From: Hypericum androsaemum
Taxonomy: Eukaryota > Streptophyta > Magnoliopsida > Malpighiales > Hypericaceae
NCBI GenBank assembly: GCA_963995505.1
Contig: OZ023182.1
Coordinates: 201,001 to 265,000, forward strand
Direction: 5' to 3'
DNA length: 64,000 nt
The notes beneath the pieces were generated by a model. That model did no database searches, was not told the DNA's origin, and saw only the letters and a list, made by a program, of their open reading frames with translations. The translations under genes were made by a program, and so were the position numbers. Positions 59,240-64,000 of this stretch are shown here, in pieces (positions within the stretch are counted from its first letter, which is position 1; the number at the start of each line of letters is the position of its first letter).

Positions 59240-62200
59240 AATTGTCTAGTTTGGTGAGATTGAGCTAGAATAATGATAGCTTAAAAGAAAGATTCAAAAA
59301 GGAAGAACTCAGAGAAAAGAGAGAGGATGGCGAGGAAAGGGTTGCCTCATTTTCATTAATCTTTTCTCTGTACTTCTTAATCAAAATCGCCACACTATTC
59401 AATGTTATATATACAAAAATATATACTAGCAGCTGGGTGTATAGGGAATATTCTCTGACACTGATTTCGAGGGAGATTTCCGTTGTGACAGATTGGCCAG
59501 CTGTGGACCAATTGTTATTTGTCACCTGGTAGTGGATTTGTTAGAGAATTCAGCTGACGTGGCCGATGTAATATTCCTCTTGTCTTCTGATGGGCTTGTG
59601 CCACTAGTTCAGGCCAAATGGGCTTTGTTATTGTTACTCCTTTGTAATCCATCTTTAACTTGGAAGCTCAAGTCTGGAGAAGAAGAAGCAGAAATGGCGG
59701 GATCAACTATTCTCAACACACCCCCACAAGCTGGAAGGTGAATGTTCACCATTCCAAGCTTGGACATCAGAAATTCATGGCGAGTGGCAAGCAAGGGCTT
59801 CGTGAAGATGTCGGCAACTTGGGTCTCAGTAGACACATGGAAAAGCTTCAGGAAGCCAGAGCGAATTTTATCACGAACCGAATGACAATCAATCTCAATA
59901 TGCTTAGTCCGTTCGTGAAAAACGGGATTCTCAGCAATGTGGATGGCTGATTGACTGTCACAAAAAACGAGACAAGGTCCAGACGGTGGAAGGAGAAGAT
60001 CATGAAGCAAATAAGATACCCATTTCAACTCACGACCAATCGAGGAAAGTGCTCAATATTCTGCTTCAGATGAGGAGTGAGAGACCGTGTCTTGTTTCTT
60101 ACATCGCCAAGAGACGAGTGAATCCCCCAAGAAGATGCCAAAACCAGTGATAGATCGTCGGGTGTCGAGGCAATTGCCATGGTTGCTATCACAGAAACCT
60201 TTCAACTGGCAATCTGGTGAAGCGGAGAAATGTAAACCAAAACCAGGGGTACCTTTAAGATAGCGTAAGACCCGATAGGCGGCTTTCATATGGAGATCAG
60301 TGGGATTCGCCATGAACTGGCTGAGTTGTTGGACAGCAAAACAAATGTCCGGACGAGTTGTGGTGAGGTACAGGAGCCGACCAACAAGTTGTTTGTAAGT
60401 GAAAGAAGTAACTGGTTCATCAAGAGAAATGCAGAAGTCGTCATCATCTTGTGCAAGTAGGGGATTATCATCAAGAGGGGTTCCCAACTCGGAAGATAAT
60501 GGACTGTTCACTTCCATGGGCGTTGAAATAGGTTTGCAGCTAAGATAACCTGTATCTTTTAGAATTTCAAGCAAGTATTTCTTTTGGCTGATGTGAAGAC
60601 CATCCTGTCGACGAGCAACTTCAAGCCCCAGAAAATACTTTAAATCGCCCAAATCTTTAAGCTTGAACAGCTGGTGAAGAGCAACTTTGATCTTGGCAAG
60701 AGCCTGGAGATCATTACCGCACAATATAATATCATCGACATAAACAAGTAGAGCCACGAAAGAAGAGCCAGTGAGTCTGGTAAAGAGTGAATGGTCAGAT
60801 GGAGATTGAACAAAACCATGCGCCAGGAGAGAGGTCGTAAGCTTGGCAAACCATTGCCGGTTGCTTGCTTCAACCCATAGAGAGAACGACTGAGCTTACA
60901 GACCTTGCCATGATCTGCAGAAGAAAGAAATAGGCCAGGAGGTGGAAGCATGTAAACCTCCTCAACCAAATCACCATTGAGGAATGCGTTGTTGACATCA
61001 AGTTGTTGTAAATACCAGTTTTTCTTCGCAGCAATTGCAAGCAATAAGCACACTGTGGTTAATTTGGCCACGGGTGAAAAAGTATCAAGAAAATCCACAC
61101 CATAGGCTTGTGTGTAGCCCTTGGCAACTAAACGAGCCTTATAGCGTTCAATAGAGCCATCAGAGAGATATTTGATCTTATAAACCCACTTGCATCCAAT
61201 AGGTTGCTTACCAGGAGGGAGATCAACTAGGGACCAAGTATTGTTCTGAGCAAGAGCTTGAAGTTCTTCATTCATGGCATGTATCCAATGTGTATGGTGA
61301 ACAGCTTCCTTGTAATTCTTAGGTTCATGAGACTAAAGAAGCTTGATAGAAAACACGCGGTGTGCAGTAGACAAATTATATAAACCAAAGTAGGAAGAAA
61401 GTGGATAAAGTGCGGACCTGCCATTAGATGGAGAATGATCAGTAAGGCCAGTTATAGTACCACAGATATAATCTGAAAAGTACTTTGGAGGCTGGCGGGC
61501 TCTTTGGTTGCGATGCCGAATTGCTTCAGAAGGTGGAGAGGAGTCCACAGAACTTGGCAACGAAGGTAGAGGGCTAGGCGTAGGGGAAGAGTTGGTGGGG
61601 CAAAATGGGATGGTGTTTGGATAGTCTAGATCATCTGTAAGTGGTGAGGTAAGTGGGAGAACAAGTTGGTCAGGAGAATATGGCTGATACAGGTCTGGTG
61701 AGTAGAGATGATGGTTCTGAAATGGGTAGATATCTTCATGAAATATTACATCACGAGAAACAATAAGTTGATGAGTAGTAAGATTGTAAAGTTTATAACC
61801 TTTAACTCCAAAGGGATAGCCAAGGAAGACATAGGGTTGGCTACGAGGGTCAAATTTCAATCGTCCTACAGCCACTGTCGCAGCATAGCAGAGGGAACCA
61901 AACACTCTTAAGTGTGCTAATGAAGGAGGTTTGTGGTATAACAACTCAAAGGGCGTCTTATATCCTAGTATAGAGGATGGTGTTCTATTAATCAAGTAAG
62001 CAGCGTGTAGAATCGAATCACTCCAAAAGACTAGGGGTAAGTGAGCAATGTATCAGTAATGACCTAGCAACATTCAAAAGATGTTGATGCTTTTGTTCTA
62101 CGCGTCCGTTCTGCTGTGGGCTATAACGACAAGATGTCTCATGTATAATTCCCTTATCATGGTAAAATCCTCTCAAAAAGAATTCACTACCCTGGTCTGT

Positions 62201-64000
62201 ACGTATGGTCTTAATCGTTGCCCCAAATTGGTTCTTTACTAAGTCATAAAAACTGGGTAGGATGGAGGATACATCAGATTTTGCCTTCATCAAATAGATC
62301 CAAATAGAGCGAGTGTGATCATCGACTAAAGTCAAAAAGTAGTGGTAACCATCATGAGAGGGTAAGCTATATTTCCCCCATACATCCGCATGTAGGATCT
62401 CAAACTTAGATGTAGCTCTAGTAGAACTAATAGGAAAACTAAGCCGTTTGTCTTTGGCTAGATGGCAAACATCACAATGACTATCTACTTTAGAGGAAAT
62501 AGGTGAATGCAGCTACTGTAGGATACGTAGCTTAGGTGTAGGTAAGTGTCCAAGGCGGCAATGCCATAAGTCCACGTCGTTGTGTATGAGGCGAAGGGTA
62601 TTAGTTGAGGGTGAGGTAGTTGCCAAGCACTTCTGAGATTCAGCTTCAAGCAGGTAGAGCCCATTAATTTGTCTAGCCTCACCAATCATTCTCGAAGAGT
62701 GCAGGTCCTGTATAGCACAATGAACACCCTAAAAAATAAGTGAGTAAGCTGAATTCTGCAGTAATTTACTGATAGATACAAGATTAAATGTAAAATCAGG
62801 AACCAAAAGTACGTTAGTCAACAGTAATAGAGGATTCAGCTGTATGAGACCAATATGTGTAGCTGCAGTTTGATTCCATTCGGCAATCCAACATAGATGC
62901 CTGTCACCGGAGTCAGAGTGAGGAAACATTCTTGACTGCAAGCAATGTGGTCAGTGGCTTCCGAATCCAAGACCCACTTCCCATCAAAATAATTAGAAGA
63001 TTTTGGAGTGGAAGAGCTAAAACTACCTGACATATGGAGAGAGTCTTGAGCTGGTGAAGTAATGGTAGAAGCTGCAGAATGATTCACATTAGAGCTGGAT
63101 GTCGGTGCATTAGGAGCAACTGAACTAGCTTGCTGCATTAGAGATATCAGACCACTACATTGATTAGGTGAAAAACCAAGTCGGTTAAATTCAGCTACCA
63201 ATCCATTGGTATCAGGATATGAAGATTGTCCAGTTATAGCTGAGGCAGCATTAGTTGCATAAGAGTTAGCTCTGTTCTGGCCATTTCCAAAAGTGGAATA
63301 TCCCCTATTGTCATGCTGCACTTGTGTCGAGTTCCTCGGCTTATAGTTAGGGGGGAATCCATGCTTCTTGAAGCATTTGTCAATTGTATGACCAAGTCTA
63401 TTGCAATATGTACATTGAGGCCTACTCGAATTATTGTTCCAAAACTTCTTCCCAGGTTGTGCAGCGGCTGCAGTAGATATATTCTCATTGGAAACCAAGT
63501 TAGCAATAGACATAGTAGGAGGATTAGAGTTGACAGTACGCCGCTCTTGTTGTAGAGCTAAGAACAAAACTCTACTCATATTTGGTAATGGATCCATCAT
63601 CAAGACTTGCTCAGAAACATGGGAGTAATTCTCATTTAAGCCACGCAAGAAACCCATAACAAGATCTTTAGACCTGTAATTCGTAGCCAGTTTGTAAAGC
63701 TCACAGGTGTTAGGATCATCATTTTTAGCACATTTACAGTGGGAAAGTGGACGATATTGATCCATCTGATCCTAGAGAACCCTATATTGTGCAAAATAGT
63801 CAGAAATAGTTAAAGCTCCCTGTCGAAGAGAAAAGATCTGGTGCTGCAGATTGGAGACTCTCATGTTATCACCTCTACCATAACGGTCCTTTAAATCCTC
63901 CCATAGATCACGAGCTGTCTCAAACCACATAACACTTTGTGCGATTCTAGGTTCAACAGACCTAATGATCCAGCTAGACACCATAGTGTTGTTCCTCTTC
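59240..64000 (-). mobile_element. Copia retrotransposon running off the window
   Basis: A minus-strand element whose 3' LTR begins at 59718 (TGTTGAGAATAG), right after the polypurine tract CTTGTGGGGGTG, and extends to roughly 59.23-59.28 kb. Its outer border cannot be fixed without the 5' LTR, which lies beyond 64000. The coding order and protein text are close to the 13668-19388 element, so both belong to one Copia lineage. Confidence 0.9.
59609..64000 (-). pseudogene. gag-pol: Copia gag-pol, damaged, 5' part outside window
   Basis: Reading from 64000 downward: gag (IIRSVEPRIAQSVMWFETAR), a stop near 63770, CCHC knuckle CTYCNRLGHTIDKCFKKHG, protease site written WVLDSEATDHIAC, integrase (VDDHTRSIWIYLMKAKSD; QNGRVEQKHQHLLN), reverse transcriptase with a frameshift near 60.8-60.9 kb (motif YVDD retained at about 60735), and RNase H. 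Missing key residues: protease DSE for DSG, and RNase H CDSNHGNC where the 13.7-kb relative has CDSDWATC. A stop also follows SSSEAEY near 60051. After CGGV the frame continues 36 codons into the LTR to 59609. It cannot act autonomously. Confidence 0.9.

Noticed and set aside
59265..59525. Minus-strand 86-codon frame
   Set aside because: Falls within the 3' LTR of the terminal Copia element and has no motif.

Overview
This is nuclear DNA of a flowering plant, most likely a eudicot. The evidence is intron-rich genes with GT..AG splicing, plant families (SWEET, pectin methylesterase, DUF1399/GRDP), telo-box plus TGGGCC promoters, and a dense load of Copia, L1 and Mutator-like elements. No species can be named from the sequence alone. 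All exon joins were made by eye from splice sites, reading frame and remembered family sequences. No alignment was run.

Host genes in order: the 3' part of an MCTS1 (MCT-1/PUA) homologue (+, 1-1826); a six-exon vacuolar-type SWEET16/17 sugar transporter (-, 2264-5169) converging on it; RPL18, encoding ribosomal protein eL18 (+, 21537-23087), with two box C/D snoRNA candidates in its last intron; two pectin methylesterase genes (-, 32506-34446 and 41378-45501); a DUF1399 glycine-rich-domain-protein relative (-, 49344-53165); and an unannotated cluster of at least four box C/D snoRNAs (-, about 57.7-58.3 kb) behind a telo-box/TGGGCC promoter.

Mobile DNA fills most of the rest. There are four Copia elements: 7979-10622 (-, internally deleted), 13668-19388 (+, complete, TSD GTTAC, three in-frame stops), 26854-32152 (+, old) and 59.2-64.0 kb (-, running off the window). 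There is also a truncated Copia end at 11.1-11.7 kb, L1-type LINE remnants at 11.8-12.6, 19.8-21.2 and 56.3-57.1 kb, and long-TIR Mutator-like elements at 5327-6233, 25.8-26.7, 36.6-37.9, 42565-44003 and 54020-55106. Small TIR elements lie at 40189-40644 and 55757-56097. Three of the long-TIR elements have perfect 9-bp target duplications. One of these lies in the intron of the second pectinesterase gene and carries what looks like a COG1 gene fragment. Another sits just upstream of the SWEET TATA-like sequence.

The best lead for something undescribed is the snoRNA content. Two independent loci, one intronic in RPL18 and one a stand-alone polycistron, carry paired C/D snoRNA paralogues. Four of the six show guide stretches matching remembered plant 18S or 25S rRNA. 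Ribosomal protein gene and snoRNA cluster share the same promoter code, which suggests co-regulated ribosome biogenesis.
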